A stretch of DNA of 64,000 nt from Micrococcus sp023147585 (GCF_044872765.1 NZ_CP085253.1:1674001-1738000), one strand, 5' to 3'; shown: positions 32,278 to 39,826, counted from the first letter of the stretch. Numbers and translations: made by a program. Notes: generated by a model from the letters alone, not told the origin.

Positions 32278-32682
32278 ATGGATCGCGTGAGCACCCTTCC
32301 CCCGACCTCCGCACGACGTCGGGCCGCCCTGGCGTGCGCCGCGGCCCTCGTGCTGGTGCTGGGACTCGGCGTCCGCCTCCTGCTCCACGGTGTGTGGACC
32401 GGGCCCGCCGGCGACGCCCTCTATGCGGTGCTCGTGTACCTCGTGGTGGCGTTCGTGCTGCCGCGGCAGAGATCCCTCACGGTGGGCGGCGTCGCGTTCG
32501 CGGCCTGCGCGGCGATCGAGCTGTTCCAGCTCACGGGCCTGCCCGTGGCGTGGGCGCAGGCCTTCCCACCGGTGCGGCTGGTGCTGGGGACGACGTTCGT
32601 GGCGGGCGACCTGCTGCTCTACGCGCTCGGCTGCGCGGCGGCCGCCCTGGCTGACGCGGGGGTGCGGGCGCGTCGGCGGTGA
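32278..32682 (+). CDS. DUF2809 family membrane protein
   Basis: This 134-residue protein has four hydrophobic spans. The family pattern is visible in DALYAVLVYLVVAFVLPRQR, AIELFQLTGLPVAW and GTTFVAGDLLLYALGCAAAA. DUF2809 proteins are small inner-membrane proteins of unknown function. The gene's last codons (GVRARRR and the stop) lie inside the first unit of a 28-bp tandem repeat, so its 3' end could vary between strains. A second possible start is the GTG nine bases in. Confidence 0.8.
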   Translation: MDRVSTLPPTSARRRAALACAAALVLVLGLGVRLLLHGVWTGPAGDALYAVLVYLVVAFVLPRQRSLTVGGVAFAACAAIELFQLTGLPVAWAQAFPPVRLVLGTTFVAGDLLLYALGCAAAALADAGVRARRR

Positions 32683-32711
32683 GGCGGGGGTGCGGGCGCG
32701 TCGGCGGTGAG
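32656..32711 (+). repeat. Tandem repeat, two exact 28-bp units plus partial third
   Basis: The units 32656-32683 and 32684-32711 are identical (each begins GCGGGGGTGCGGG and ends GGCGGTGAG). A degenerate third unit follows to about 32730. The first unit contains the stop codon of the DUF2809 gene. The repeat lies 97 bases before the palindromic element at 32808. Confidence 0.9.
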
Positions 32712-32807
32712 GCGGGGGGCGCAGGCGCCTCGCCTGTGCACCCGAGGGTCGACGCGAGGCCGGGGTGAGACGACCCGGGCCGTTCCCCGGGGGGAGGGTG
32801 CTCCCTC

Positions 32808-32850
32808 GAGAATTGCCATGGGCTATCCGATCTAGCCCATGGCATTTCTC
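32808..32850. repeat. Palindromic element, ATGCCATGGGC family, copy 1
   Basis: Left arm 32808-32825 and right arm 32833-32850 are 18 bases each with one mismatch and a seven-base loop; the core is GCCATGGGCTA. CCGACACC follows the right arm, and a GGGAGGGT-type sequence precedes the left arm. Both flanks recur at copy 2, so the conserved unit is about 70 bp. The EEP gene's stop codon lies in the right arm, so it may double as a terminator. Confidence 0.85.
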
Positions 32851-33940
32851 AACCGACACCCCCACCCCGGCCCACAGGGTCGCCCACCAGGCGGAGCGTC
32901 GCCGCGTAGGCGAGGTGGTCGGACGCACCGACCCGCAGCGTCGCGCAGTCGACCACCTCGACGTCGGGGGTGACGAGCACGTGGTCGATCGGGGTGCGGA
33001 GCCAGGCGGGCCGCTCGGCCGTCCACGTCCCCTCCGGGCTCCCGGGGCACTGCGCCGCCGTGTCCACCAGTCGCGTCCGGGCCGCCAGCGGCCCGTGCCG
33101 GAGAGTGGCGTTGAGGTCGCCGGCGAGGATCAGTGGCCCGCCGTCCGCCACGGCATCGGCGTCTGCGACGGCCAGCCTCTCCAGGTCGGCGCGCCACGCA
33201 TCCATCAACCGGGGCACGGGCGGGGCGGTGTGCACCCCGAGGATCGCGGGGAGGACGCCGTGGGGGCCGGGGTCCTCAGACGCCGGGCTGGCAGGGTCGA
33301 GGCGGACCGCGCCGAACGTCGTCGGGACCGGGTCCCCGGGGGTGACGGCCCCGAGGCGTGCGTGGACGGCGATCGTCGTCGGCGCGACCCCTGCGGGCCG
33401 GCCGGCACTGAATCCGGCCTCGGTCGCCGAGTGGACACCCCCGGCGAAGCCCGTCCCCGCCACGGCCCGGCGGACGCGGTCCGGTGAGGCCTCCGGCAGC
33501 ACGAGGACGTCCGGGTCGAGGTGGGTCACGAGCCGGTCGACGTCCGCCGCGGTCAGGGTGTCGAGGCTGTTGAACACGGTGACCCGCAGCATCGGACCCG
33601 TGTTCCCGACGGCGCCGGCCGGGCCCACGGACCAGGGCGGCCCCACCGGGAACGCGCTCAGGAGGACGCCCAGCAGCATCAGCGTCACGGCCGGTCCGGC
33701 GACGACGGCGCTGACCCGCGGGCTCACGCGCCGCGCCCGGGCCGCGGAGAGGAGGAGCGCCGCCAGGCCCAGGACGACGGCGGACGCGCCGAACACCCCC
33801 GGGAACGCGAGCGCCTGTGCCACGGGGATCCGCGTGCCCAGCCACTGCCCCGGCGCGCTGCCCGGGGCGAGGACGACGACGCTGGCCGCGAGGAGGACGG
33901 CCCAGAGGGCGGCGACGGCGATCCGGCCCAGGAGCGTCAT
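32849..33940 (-). CDS. Endonuclease/exonuclease/phosphatase (EEP) family membrane protein
   Basis: This 363-residue protein has three membrane spans in the first 105 residues (MTLLGRIAVAALWAVLLAAS, VFGASAVVLGLAALLL and AGPAVTLMLLGVLL). An EEP domain follows: VTVFNSLDTL, the catalytic glutamate in VLVLPEAS, LILAGDLNAT with the conserved DxN, and PIDHVLVTPDVEV with GASDHLAYAA at the end. The extracellular domain would cleave a phosphodiester or phosphomonoester; substrate unknown. Translation may be coupled to a 14-codon frame whose stop lies just three bases upstream. Its own stop codon falls in a palindromic element. Confidence 0.85.
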   Translation of the reverse strand: MTLLGRIAVAALWAVLLAASVVVLAPGSAPGQWLGTRIPVAQALAFPGVFGASAVVLGLAALLLSAARARRVSPRVSAVVAGPAVTLMLLGVLLSAFPVGPPWSVGPAGAVGNTGPMLRVTVFNSLDTLTAADVDRLVTHLDPDVLVLPEASPDRVRRAVAGTGFAGGVHSATEAGFSAGRPAGVAPTTIAVHARLGAVTPGDPVPTTFGAVRLDPASPASEDPGPHGVLPAILGVHTAPPVPRLMDAWRADLERLAVADADAVADGGPLILAGDLNATLRHGPLAARTRLVDTAAQCPGSPEGTWTAERPAWLRTPIDHVLVTPDVEVVDCATLRVGASDHLAYAATLRLVGDPVGRGGGVG

Positions 33941-33943
33941 GGG

Positions 33944-33988
33944 TCAGATCAAGCCGAGCCCGGTCAGCTTCGCGGCGGTGGTGTCCAT
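33944..33988 (-). CDS. 14-codon upstream frame, possible leader peptide
   Basis: ATG at 33988 begins MDTTAAKLTGLGLI and stops at 33944, three bases before the ATG of the EEP gene. TACCCT at 34000-33995 ends exactly six bases before this ATG, matching the leaderless start pattern, so ribosomes probably load here and re-initiate at the EEP gene. No run of one amino acid suggests attenuation. It may only serve translation coupling. Confidence 0.45.
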   Translation of the reverse strand: MDTTAAKLTGLGLI

Positions 33989-34136
33989 GGGCCCAGGGTA
34001 GGCCGCGCCCCGCCGGTGCGTGCTCGACGCCGCGGACGCTGGGGCCGCGACGGCACGGGCGCACGCCGTGACGGACCCCTCATCTCGCGCTCAGCGGAGC
34101 GCGGCGGCCTGGACCGCGGCGCGACCCCCGCCGACC

Positions 34137-34920
34137 GCCCCGCGCGGACACGCCAGGTGGTGCTGGCCGCACGCCCGCACGGCGCCCCCACGCCCGAGGA
34201 CTTCCGCCTCGAGACCGTGGACCTCCCCCCGCTCGAGGAGGGTTAGGTGCTCGTGGCCAACGCCGTGATGTCCGTGGACCCGTACATGCGCGGCCGCATG
34301 AACGACGTGAAGTCCTACGTGCCCCCGTTCCAGATCGACGCCCCGCTCGAGGCGGCGCCGTCGGCACGGTGATCGATTCCCGGAACGCGGACCTGCCCGT
34401 GGGCGCCCCCGTCCTCCACCAGCTCGGCTGGCGCGAGTACAGCGTGCTGGCCGGCCAGGACGCCACCGTCGTGGACACCGACGCCGCCCCCGACTCCGCC
34501 TACCTCGGCGTGCTGGGCATGACCGGCCTCACCGCGTACGCGGGCCTCACCGCCGTGGCGCAGATGAAGGAGGGCGACGTCGTCTTCGTCTCCGGGGCGG
34601 CCGGCGCCGTCGGCTCCACCGTGGGCCAGCTTGCGAAGGCGCTGGGCGCGTCGCGGGTGATCGGCTCCGCCGGCTCCGCCGAGAAGGTGCGCCGCCTCGA
34701 GGAGCTCGGCTTCGACGCCGCGTTCAACTACAGGGACGGCGCCGTGGCCGACCTGCTGGCCGAGGCCGCCCCCGACGGCATCGACGTCTACTTCGACAAC
34801 GTGGGCGGGGAGCACCTCGAGGCCGCGATCGGCGGCATGAACCGCGGCGGCCGCGCGGCCCTGTGCGGGGCGATCTCGCAGGACAACAGCACGGAGACGC
34901 CGCCGGCCCAGCGGGGCCTG
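34137..34920 (+). pseudogene. NADP-dependent oxidoreductase (MDR/prostaglandin-reductase type), inactivated
   Basis: The sequence is clear but broken. RQVVLAARPHGAPTPEDFRL from about 34151 runs to an in-frame TAG at 34244, right after LPPLEEG. It resumes with SVDPYMRGRMNDVKSYVPPF, then loses one base near 34352 (LEGGAVGTVIDS would result if restored). The nucleotide-binding half follows intact: VFVSGAAGAVGSTVGQLAKA, IDVYFDNVGGEHLEAAI. About 100 C-terminal residues are missing: after GAISQDNSTETPP it runs into the next gene. No start codon is evident. Three independent lesions make this a dead gene; a sequencing error could explain at most one or two. Confidence 0.85.
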
Positions 34921-34921
34921 C

Positions 34922-35479
34922 TCAGATCGTCGCGGAGCGGCGGGCGGCGGCGGTCATCGCCGCGAGGCGCTCGCCCACGCGGGCGTCGGCCGGGTCCAGT
35001 GCAGGCTTGAGCGCGGCGGCCACCTCCCGCGCCACCTCCCCCAGCGATGCGGCATCCTGCGTCACCCAGGCGCGCAGGCTCAGGTGGGCGCGCATCCACG
35101 CGGTGAGCTCGTCCTCGGACTCGGGGGTGAGCGCGAAGCCCTCCCCGGTGGCGCCCGGGCTGGTGGGCTCCACGTCCAGGTCGAGGGTGCCCGCGAGCAG
35201 GGCCGCGAGCGCCTGGCGGACGGGTGAGGCGGCGGTGCGGCCGGACTGGAAGGCGACGCGCGCCCGTCGGCACTGCAGGCTCTCGTCGGCGGCGTCCACG
35301 GCGAGGACGTCGGTGGCGACGCCCAGGGCAGCGCGGGCCTCGTCGTCCGCCACGACGGCGACGATGCCCGGCACGGCGGGAGCGGCGGTGAGGAACTCGG
35401 CGTACCGCATGCCCGGCACGGCGGCGAGCACGGCGAGGGCGTCGGCGGTCTGGGTCGTCTCCGGTGCGGTGGTCGTCAT
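34922..35479 (-). CDS. GIY-YIG-like protein lacking the catalytic motifs
   Basis: This 185-residue protein is related to the GIY-YIG protein at 58707-59714. They share the block RQALAALLAGTLDLDVEP, then GFALTPESEDELTAWMRAHL followed by LRAW (compare FTLTPESGEQLTTWMRRHL and VRVW). Where the relative has GLYAVV and VLYIGKAEGSLRAR, this one has GIVAVVADDEAR and VLAVDAADESLQCRRAR, so the second motif (YIG) is lost and nuclease activity is unlikely. It lacks the relative's 150-residue C-terminal part. CACTCT lies six bases before the ATG (leaderless). It might be a binding protein, or a gene in decay that is still open. Confidence 0.6.
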   Translation of the reverse strand: MTTTAPETTQTADALAVLAAVPGMRYAEFLTAAPAVPGIVAVVADDEARAALGVATDVLAVDAADESLQCRRARVAFQSGRTAASPVRQALAALLAGTLDLDVEPTSPGATGEGFALTPESEDELTAWMRAHLSLRAWVTQDAASLGEVAREVAAALKPALDPADARVGERLAAMTAAARRSATI

Positions 35480-35607
35480 GGAGACAGAGTGAATCGCCGT
35501 TCACCGAGCGGGCGATCCCCATCCACGATGTGAGACGTCGTTTCGCATGGTGGTCATGTGTCGGCGTCATGGACGGGGGGGCATGACCCTGCGCCTTCCC
35601 GGGGGCG

Positions 35608-35613
35608 TACCCT
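35608..35613 (+). promoter_or_regulatory. -10 box of the trp leader/trpB transcript
   Basis: TACCCT lies seven bases before the leader peptide ATG at 35621, so the leader peptide is probably translated from the first base of the transcript. A weak -35 (ATGACC, 35583-35588) is 19 bases upstream. Confidence 0.5.
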
Positions 35614-35620
35614 CACTGTC

Positions 35621-35653
35621 ATGCAGACGCGCGCGCAGTGGTGGACCGCCTGA
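35621..35653 (+). CDS. trpL: trp leader peptide MQTRAQWWTA
   Basis: This ten-residue frame contains two adjacent tryptophan codons (35639-35644) and stops at 35651-35653, just before alternative RNA hairpins and 101 bases before trpB. That is the architecture of a ribosome-mediated attenuator: shortage of charged tRNA-Trp stalls the ribosome on the TGG pair. No other use for a Trp-Trp decapeptide here is apparent. Confidence 0.8.
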   Translation: MQTRAQWWTA

Positions 35654-35709
35654 GGGCGGCCCCTGTCACGCGCACCTGACACACGAGCCGCCCGCCTGCC
35701 GGGCGGCTC
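35646..35709 (+). promoter_or_regulatory. Trp attenuator (alternative hairpins) upstream of trpB
   Basis: Three mutually exclusive pairings are visible. CCGCC (35646-35650) pairs with GGCGG (35655-35659). GGGCGGC (35654-35660) pairs with GCCGCCC (35687-35693) as antiterminator. GAGCCGCCCG (35685-35694) pairs with CGGGCGGCTC (35700-35709) as a perfect 10-bp terminator with a five-base loop, followed by TT. A ribosome stalled on the Trp codons would cover the first strand and free the antiterminator, so trpB is read when tryptophan is scarce. Confidence 0.8.
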
Positions 35710-35754
35710 TTCGCATGAGCGGCTCCGGCGGGCACCACCCACCAGGAGGACCCC

Positions 35755-37101
35755 ATGACGCACCGCAATCCCGAGGACAACGCCCTGAGAACCGCCGCGG
35801 ACATCGCCGGCGCCGACACCACCGCCGGTGTGCCGGACGCCGCCGAGCCCCGCACCCTCGCCGAGGCCACGGACCTCGTGCACACCCCGGACCTCGCGCC
35901 CTCCGAGGACGGCATGTTCGGCACCTACGGCGGCGCGATCCTGCCGCCCCCGCTGGCCGGCCCCATGCGCGAGGTCGCCGAGGCCTACGCGGAGGCACGC
36001 CATGACCCCGCGTTCTACGCCGAGTACGCCCGCCTGCTGCGCGACGTCGTCGGGCGCCCCTCCCCGCTGACCCCGCTCGAGCGCCTCTCCGACGAGCTCG
36101 GCGGAGCGCGGATCGTCCTCAAGCGCGAGGATCTGAACCACACCGGCGCGCACAAGATCAACCACACCCTCGGCGAGGTCCTGCTGGCCAAGCGCATGGG
36201 CAAGCACAGCGTCATCGCAGAGACCGGCGCGGGCCAGCACGGCGTGGCCCTGGCGACGGCGGCCGCGCTCGTCGGCCTGGACTGCGAGATCCACATGGGC
36301 GCGATCGACGTGGCCAAGCAGCACCCGAACGTGGTGCGCATGCGCCTGCTCGGCGCCAAGGTCGTCTCCGTGGAGAAGGAGGGCCGCTCCCTCAAGGAGG
36401 CCGTGGACTCCGCGTTCGACGTCTACGCGCAGAACCCGGACAGGTACCTCTTCGCGATCGGCTCCGTGGTGGGCCCGCACCCCTTCCCCACGATGATCCG
36501 TGACTTCCAGGCCGTCGTCGGGCGTGAGGCCCGCGCGCAGTTCCAGGCGCGCTTCGGCGCGCTGCCGGACGCCGTCGTCGCGTGCGTGGGCGGCGGGTCC
36601 AACGCGATGGGCGCGTTCACCGCGTTCCTCGACGACGCCGACGTGCGGCTGGTGGGCGTGGAGCCCGGAGGCCGCTCCGGGGCCAAGGGCGAGCACGCGA
36701 TGACGATGGGCAGGGGCGTGGACGGCGTCATCCACGGCATGGCCACGAAGGTGCTCCAGGACGAGGCCGGCGTGCCGGACCCCGTGCACTCGATCGCCTC
36801 GGGGCTGGACTACCCGGGCGTGGGCCCGCAGCACGCCCGCTTCGCGCAGCTCGGCCGCGTGGAGTACGTGGCGGAGGACGACGCCGCGGTGCTGGACGCG
36901 TTCCAGCGGCTCGCGAAGCTCGAGGGCATCATCCCGGCGCTCGAGTCCTCCCACGCGGTGGCGCGGGCGATCCGCATGGCCGCGGAGATGGGCACCGACC
37001 AGCGCATCCTGGTGAACCTCTCCGGCCGCGGGGACAAGGACGTCGACTACGTCGCGGAGAAGCTGGGCATCACGGGCGAGGCGGACGAGACGGTGCGCTG
37101 A
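35755..37101 (+). CDS. trpB: Tryptophan synthase beta subunit
   Basis: This 448-residue pyridoxal-phosphate enzyme joins indole and serine to make tryptophan. The PLP lysine lies in LKREDLNHTGAHKINHT; AETGAGQHGVA and the phosphate-binding CVGGGSNAMGAF are intact. EGIIPALESSHAVA completes the active site. About 50 extra N-terminal residues precede the usual start, though a CAGGAGGA site supports the ATG at 35755. The COMM region (IDVAKQHPNVVRMRLLGAKV, then SVEKEGRSLKEAV) differs from textbook TrpB. No trpA or other trp gene is adjacent, so this may be a stand-alone beta subunit. It is controlled by the Trp attenuator just upstream. Confidence 0.93.
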   Translation: MTHRNPEDNALRTAADIAGADTTAGVPDAAEPRTLAEATDLVHTPDLAPSEDGMFGTYGGAILPPPLAGPMREVAEAYAEARHDPAFYAEYARLLRDVVGRPSPLTPLERLSDELGGARIVLKREDLNHTGAHKINHTLGEVLLAKRMGKHSVIAETGAGQHGVALATAAALVGLDCEIHMGAIDVAKQHPNVVRMRLLGAKVVSVEKEGRSLKEAVDSAFDVYAQNPDRYLFAIGSVVGPHPFPTMIRDFQAVVGREARAQFQARFGALPDAVVACVGGGSNAMGAFTAFLDDADVRLVGVEPGGRSGAKGEHAMTMGRGVDGVIHGMATKVLQDEAGVPDPVHSIASGLDYPGVGPQHARFAQLGRVEYVAEDDAAVLDAFQRLAKLEGIIPALESSHAVARAIRMAAEMGTDQRILVNLSGRGDKDVDYVAEKLGITGEADETVR

Positions 37102-37107
37102 GCCGAC

Positions 37108-37327
37108 CGTCGTGCCCGCCGCGCCCCGGAAGCTCGGAGACGGCGGCGAGCGCCGTGGGGGCGCCGGCGTCCGGCAGGGAGATCCTCTCGAGCCCCGGCA
37201 CCTGGCCCGCAAGCCAGTCGAACCAGTGCGCGTGGACGTCCGAGTCGAAGCCGTGCACCAGGACGACGCGGTCGAAGACGCCGCCGCGCGGGAGGACGAA
37301 GGGAAGGAGACGTCGGATCCCATGCAC
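37108..37327 (-). pseudogene. RBBP9/YdeN-type alpha/beta hydrolase, N-terminal remnant
   Basis: The frame starts at an ATG at 37327 and reads VVLVHGFDSDVHAHWFDWLA, then GLERISLPDAGAPT, which is the N-terminal segment of RBBP9-like serine hydrolases (VHG oxyanion strand and HWFPWL helix). After about 50 residues the similarity stops and the frame runs into the end of trpB. The nucleophile serine and the rest of the domain are absent. It is probably a leftover 5' fragment. Confidence 0.6.
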
Positions 37328-37425
37328 CAGACGCTGGGGCAGCTCCCGCAGGCCAGGTCACCCGGGGTCATCCGGCACGCCGCGGGGCCTGTCGCCGCAC
37401 GGGTGTCCTGTGGTCCGATGGCCCC

Positions 37426-37794
37426 ATGAGCCTCCGCCTCTCGCACACCACCTGGGACGCCCTGGACCCCTATACGATCGCCGAGTTCTGGCGCGAGCTG
37501 ATGGGCTGGGAGATCACCGAGCCCGATGCCTACGAACCGGGATCGGACGAGTGCTACCTCGTCACGCCGCACGGGTACACGGTCCTCTTCTACCGCGTCC
37601 CGGACGCCAAGACGGTCAAGAACCGCGCCCACATGGACCTCGCCGTCGAGGGCGGCTCCACCCGCGACGCCGAGGTCGAGCGCGCCCGGGGCATGGGCGC
37701 CGCTATGGTCGACGACCGTCGCGCCGACCTCGGATGGGCCGTCATGGCCGACCCGGAGGGCAACGAGTTCTGCATCCTCGACATCGGCGACTGA
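37426..37794 (+). CDS. VOC family (glyoxalase-like) protein
   Basis: The 122 residues contain two beta-alpha-beta-beta-beta modules of the vicinal oxygen chelate fold: LSHTTWDALDPYTIAEFWRE with LMGWEI, and RAHMDLAVEGGSTRDAEVER ending VMADPEGNEFCILDIGD. The last block is the standard actinobacterial DPEGNEFCL signature. Such single-domain proteins often bind antibiotics or metabolites; the ligand is unknown. TCCGAT lies six bases before the ATG (leaderless). A very long hairpin follows the stop by 25 bases. Confidence 0.8.
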   Translation: MSLRLSHTTWDALDPYTIAEFWRELMGWEITEPDAYEPGSDECYLVTPHGYTVLFYRVPDAKTVKNRAHMDLAVEGGSTRDAEVERARGMGAAMVDDRRADLGWAVMADPEGNEFCILDIGD

Positions 37795-37819
37795 CCGTCC
37801 GCACCGACGGCCCGAACGT

Positions 37820-37882
37820 GAACGAGTCGTCACGTTCTGTTGGTATCCGCGCGGGATACCAACAAAACGTGACGACTCGTTC
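37820..37882. repeat. 63-base near-perfect palindrome (28-bp arms plus one mismatch)
   Basis: Outer arms 37820-37836 and 37866-37882 pair perfectly over 17 bp. After one mismatch (37837/37865), 37838-37848 and 37854-37864 pair over 11 bp, leaving a five-base loop GCGCG. It lies between convergent VOC and SDR genes. It is far longer and more AT-rich than terminators elsewhere in this window. It may terminate both genes but looks like an inserted palindromic element. Confidence 0.9.
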
Positions 37883-37902
37883 CGTGGGGGTGGTTCAGCC
37901 GA

Positions 37903-38823
37903 TCACGGCGTGGGCATGCCGCCGGTGACCGCGATGGTCGCGCCCACCACGTAGGAGGACTCGGGCGAGGCCAGGAACACGTAGGCCGGGGCGAGCTCGG
38001 TCGGCTGGCCGGCGCGGCCCAGCGGCGTGGACTGGCCGAACTCCGGCAGGTCCTCGGGCTGCTGGCCGCCCGAGGGCTGCAGCGGCGTCCAGATGGGGCC
38101 GGGCGCCACGGCGTTCACGCGGATGCCCTTCGGGGCGAGCTGCTGGGCGAGGCCCTTGGTGAAGGTGTTGATCGCGGCCTTCGTGGCCGCGTAGTCCACG
38201 AGCTTCTCCGGCGGCATGTAGGAGACCACGGAGGTCGTGTTGATGATCGTGGCGCCCGGCTTCAGGTGCGGCAGGGCGGCCTTGACCAGGCGGAACTGCG
38301 CCAGGATGTTGACGTCGAAGGTGGCCTCGAGCTGCTCGTCGGTGATGTCCTCGATCGACTCCTGGGCCACCTGCTTGCCGCCGTTGTTGACCAGGATGTC
38401 GAGGCCGTCGAGCTCCTCCACGGCCTTCGCCACGAGGTCCTTCGCGAACTGCTTGTCGCGCAGATCGCCCGGGATCGTCACGGCCTTGCGCCCGTCGGCC
38501 TCGATGACCTCCTTGACGTGCTGCGCGTCCTTCTCCTCCTCGGGGAGGTAGGAGATGACGACGTCGGCGCCCTCACGCGCGAAGGCGATCGCGGTGGCCG
38601 CGCCGATCCCGGAGTCGCCGCCCGTGATGAGCGCCTTGCGGCCCGTCAGGCGGCCGGTGCCGCGGTAGGACTCCTCGCCGAGGTCGGCCTTGGGCGTCAT
38701 CTCGGCGTCCAGGCCGGTGCCGGGCAGGGACTGCTCGGGCGGGGTGATGGCCGGGTAGCGCTTGACCGGATCCTGCAGGGTCAGCTGGTCGGTGGTGATG
38801 GTGTTCGCGTCGTCGTTCGCCAC
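37903..38823 (-). CDS. SDR family oxidoreductase (YhdF/YgdG-like, stress type)
   Basis: This 306-residue short-chain dehydrogenase has coenzyme loop TGGDSGIG in KALITGGDSGIGAATAI (about 62-78), the NAG-equivalent ILVNNGGKQ, and active-site serine and YxxxK in TTSVVSYMPP and DYAATKAAI. The extended N-terminus (ITPPEQSLPGTGLDAEMTPK) and the C-terminal motif YVVGATIAVTGGMPTP are typical of the general-stress SDR group (YhdF, YhxC, GsiB-linked). The GTG start at 38823 is set by AAGGAGC seven bases upstream. Substrate unknown. Confidence 0.87.
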   Translation of the reverse strand: MANDDANTITTDQLTLQDPVKRYPAITPPEQSLPGTGLDAEMTPKADLGEESYRGTGRLTGRKALITGGDSGIGAATAIAFAREGADVVISYLPEEEKDAQHVKEVIEADGRKAVTIPGDLRDKQFAKDLVAKAVEELDGLDILVNNGGKQVAQESIEDITDEQLEATFDVNILAQFRLVKAALPHLKPGATIINTTSVVSYMPPEKLVDYAATKAAINTFTKGLAQQLAPKGIRVNAVAPGPIWTPLQPSGGQQPEDLPEFGQSTPLGRAGQPTELAPAYVFLASPESSYVVGATIAVTGGMPTP

Positions 38824-39143
38824 GATCTGCTCCTTCGTCTCGGGGGACGCGCAGTCCGCACGCCTCGTCCTCCCGACCCTACGGACGGGCGCGGGGGCTG
38901 GGCCACGCCTGCGATCCTGGGAGCACCCTGCGAGGCCGCGACGCCCGCCGCCGTCAGGGCCGTGATCGCCAGGAGCAGGACGGTGGTGCTCGCCGCCCCC
39001 TCGGCCCGCAGGTCCACGGCGAACTGCCCCGCGGTCTCCAGCAGCCACGTGCCGCCGAGGGCCCAGTACAGGCTGGGGGCGGCGTGGAGGAGGCCGGCCA
39101 CCATCGCGAGCGTGAAGTAGCCCCTCCCCCGGGTCCGCCGCAC
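38781..39143 (-). pseudogene. DUF3995-like membrane protein, truncated
   Basis: The first 70 residues (GYFTLAMVAGLLHAAPSLYW, LGGTWLLETAGQFAV, TTVLLLAITALTAAGVAASQ) resemble the N-terminal half of DUF3995 proteins, with two membrane spans. After that the sequence turns into low-complexity Arg/Ser/Pro and overlaps the start of the SDR gene on the same strand. The two C-terminal spans expected of the family are missing. It is most likely a 3'-truncated remnant. Confidence 0.5.
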
Positions 39144-39157
39144 GGCGCTCCCCGCCG

Positions 39158-39679
39158 TCAGCGGTCCCGCAGCGCCGGCGTGCCGTGGACCGGCACCGCC
39201 AGCCCGGTCACGAGAGTGGCGGGGTCGACGCCAGGGCCCGGCTCCGTGTCATAGGCCTCCCAGAAGACGTCACCGGGCTCGCCGCCGAGCTCCTGCACCT
39301 GCGTGATGAACGCGGGCCACGCCTGCGGCAGGCCCTCGTACGGGCCGGTGTGCTTGGCGGTGGCCAGGCGGCAGGCCGGTAGCGACGACGGCTCCACGCG
39401 CACCCCATCCATCTCCACGGGACCGGCCAGCGGCGCGGCCAGGGGGAAGCCGACCTCGAGGTCCACGGTGTCCCCGAGCCCATGGCGGACGTCGGCGTCG
39501 TACCTGGAGAAGGCCGGCCCCACGGGCGTGACCTCGCCCCGCGCGATGGCCCCGCCGAGGGCGGTGAAGGCGGAGTCCATGAACGTGTGCATGTCGGCGG
39601 TGGGCTGGTCCACGCCGCGCACCACGGCGGTGGGGAAGCCGGGGAAGTCGATGACCTGGACGTCGGAGAGGGTGCTCAT
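39158..39679 (-). CDS. GyrI-like (AraC effector-binding type) domain protein
   Basis: The 173 residues make a stand-alone GyrI-like/SOUL-type ligand-binding domain: VQVIDFPGFPTAVVRGVDQP at the start, PVGPAFSRYDADVR, VDLEVGFPL, LATAKHTGPYEGLPQAWPAF and WEAYDTEPG at the end. These blocks define the family that binds drugs or hydrophobic ligands. No DNA-binding part is present, so it may sequester a compound. CAGACT ends six bases before the ATG (leaderless). Confidence 0.82.
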   Translation of the reverse strand: MSTLSDVQVIDFPGFPTAVVRGVDQPTADMHTFMDSAFTALGGAIARGEVTPVGPAFSRYDADVRHGLGDTVDLEVGFPLAAPLAGPVEMDGVRVEPSSLPACRLATAKHTGPYEGLPQAWPAFITQVQELGGEPGDVFWEAYDTEPGPGVDPATLVTGLAVPVHGTPALRDR

Positions 39680-39726
39680 GGGCTCAGTCTGCCCCGGGAC
39701 GGACGATCCGGCACGTGTCGAGCCAT

Positions 39727-39776
39727 GCCGGGCCGGGCCGAGCCGAGCCGAGCCGAGCCGAGGGAGGGAGGGAGGG
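39727..39776 (+). repeat. Short tandem repeats: GCCGG x2, GCCGA x5, then GGGA-type tract
   Basis: Two GCCGG and five GCCGA units (39727-39761) run into GGGAGGGAGGGAGGG (39762-39776). The pentamer differs by one base from the GCCCA unit of the tract at 3071. Palindromic element copy 2 begins 11 bases later. Confidence 0.9.
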
Positions 39777-39787
39777 TACGCGATCTA

Positions 39788-39826
39788 GAAATGCCATGGG
39801 TCAACCGGCTTAGCCCATGGCATTTC
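39788..39826. repeat. Palindromic element, ATGCCATGGGC family, copy 2
   Basis: GAAATGCCATGGG (39788-39800) and CCCATGGCATTTC (39814-39826) are perfect 13-bp arms with a 13-base spacer. As at copy 1, GGGAGGGT precedes by about 15 bases and CCGACACC follows, so the repeat unit extends beyond the hairpin. It is purely intergenic, between the GyrI-like gene and the CGNR gene. Confidence 0.85.
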
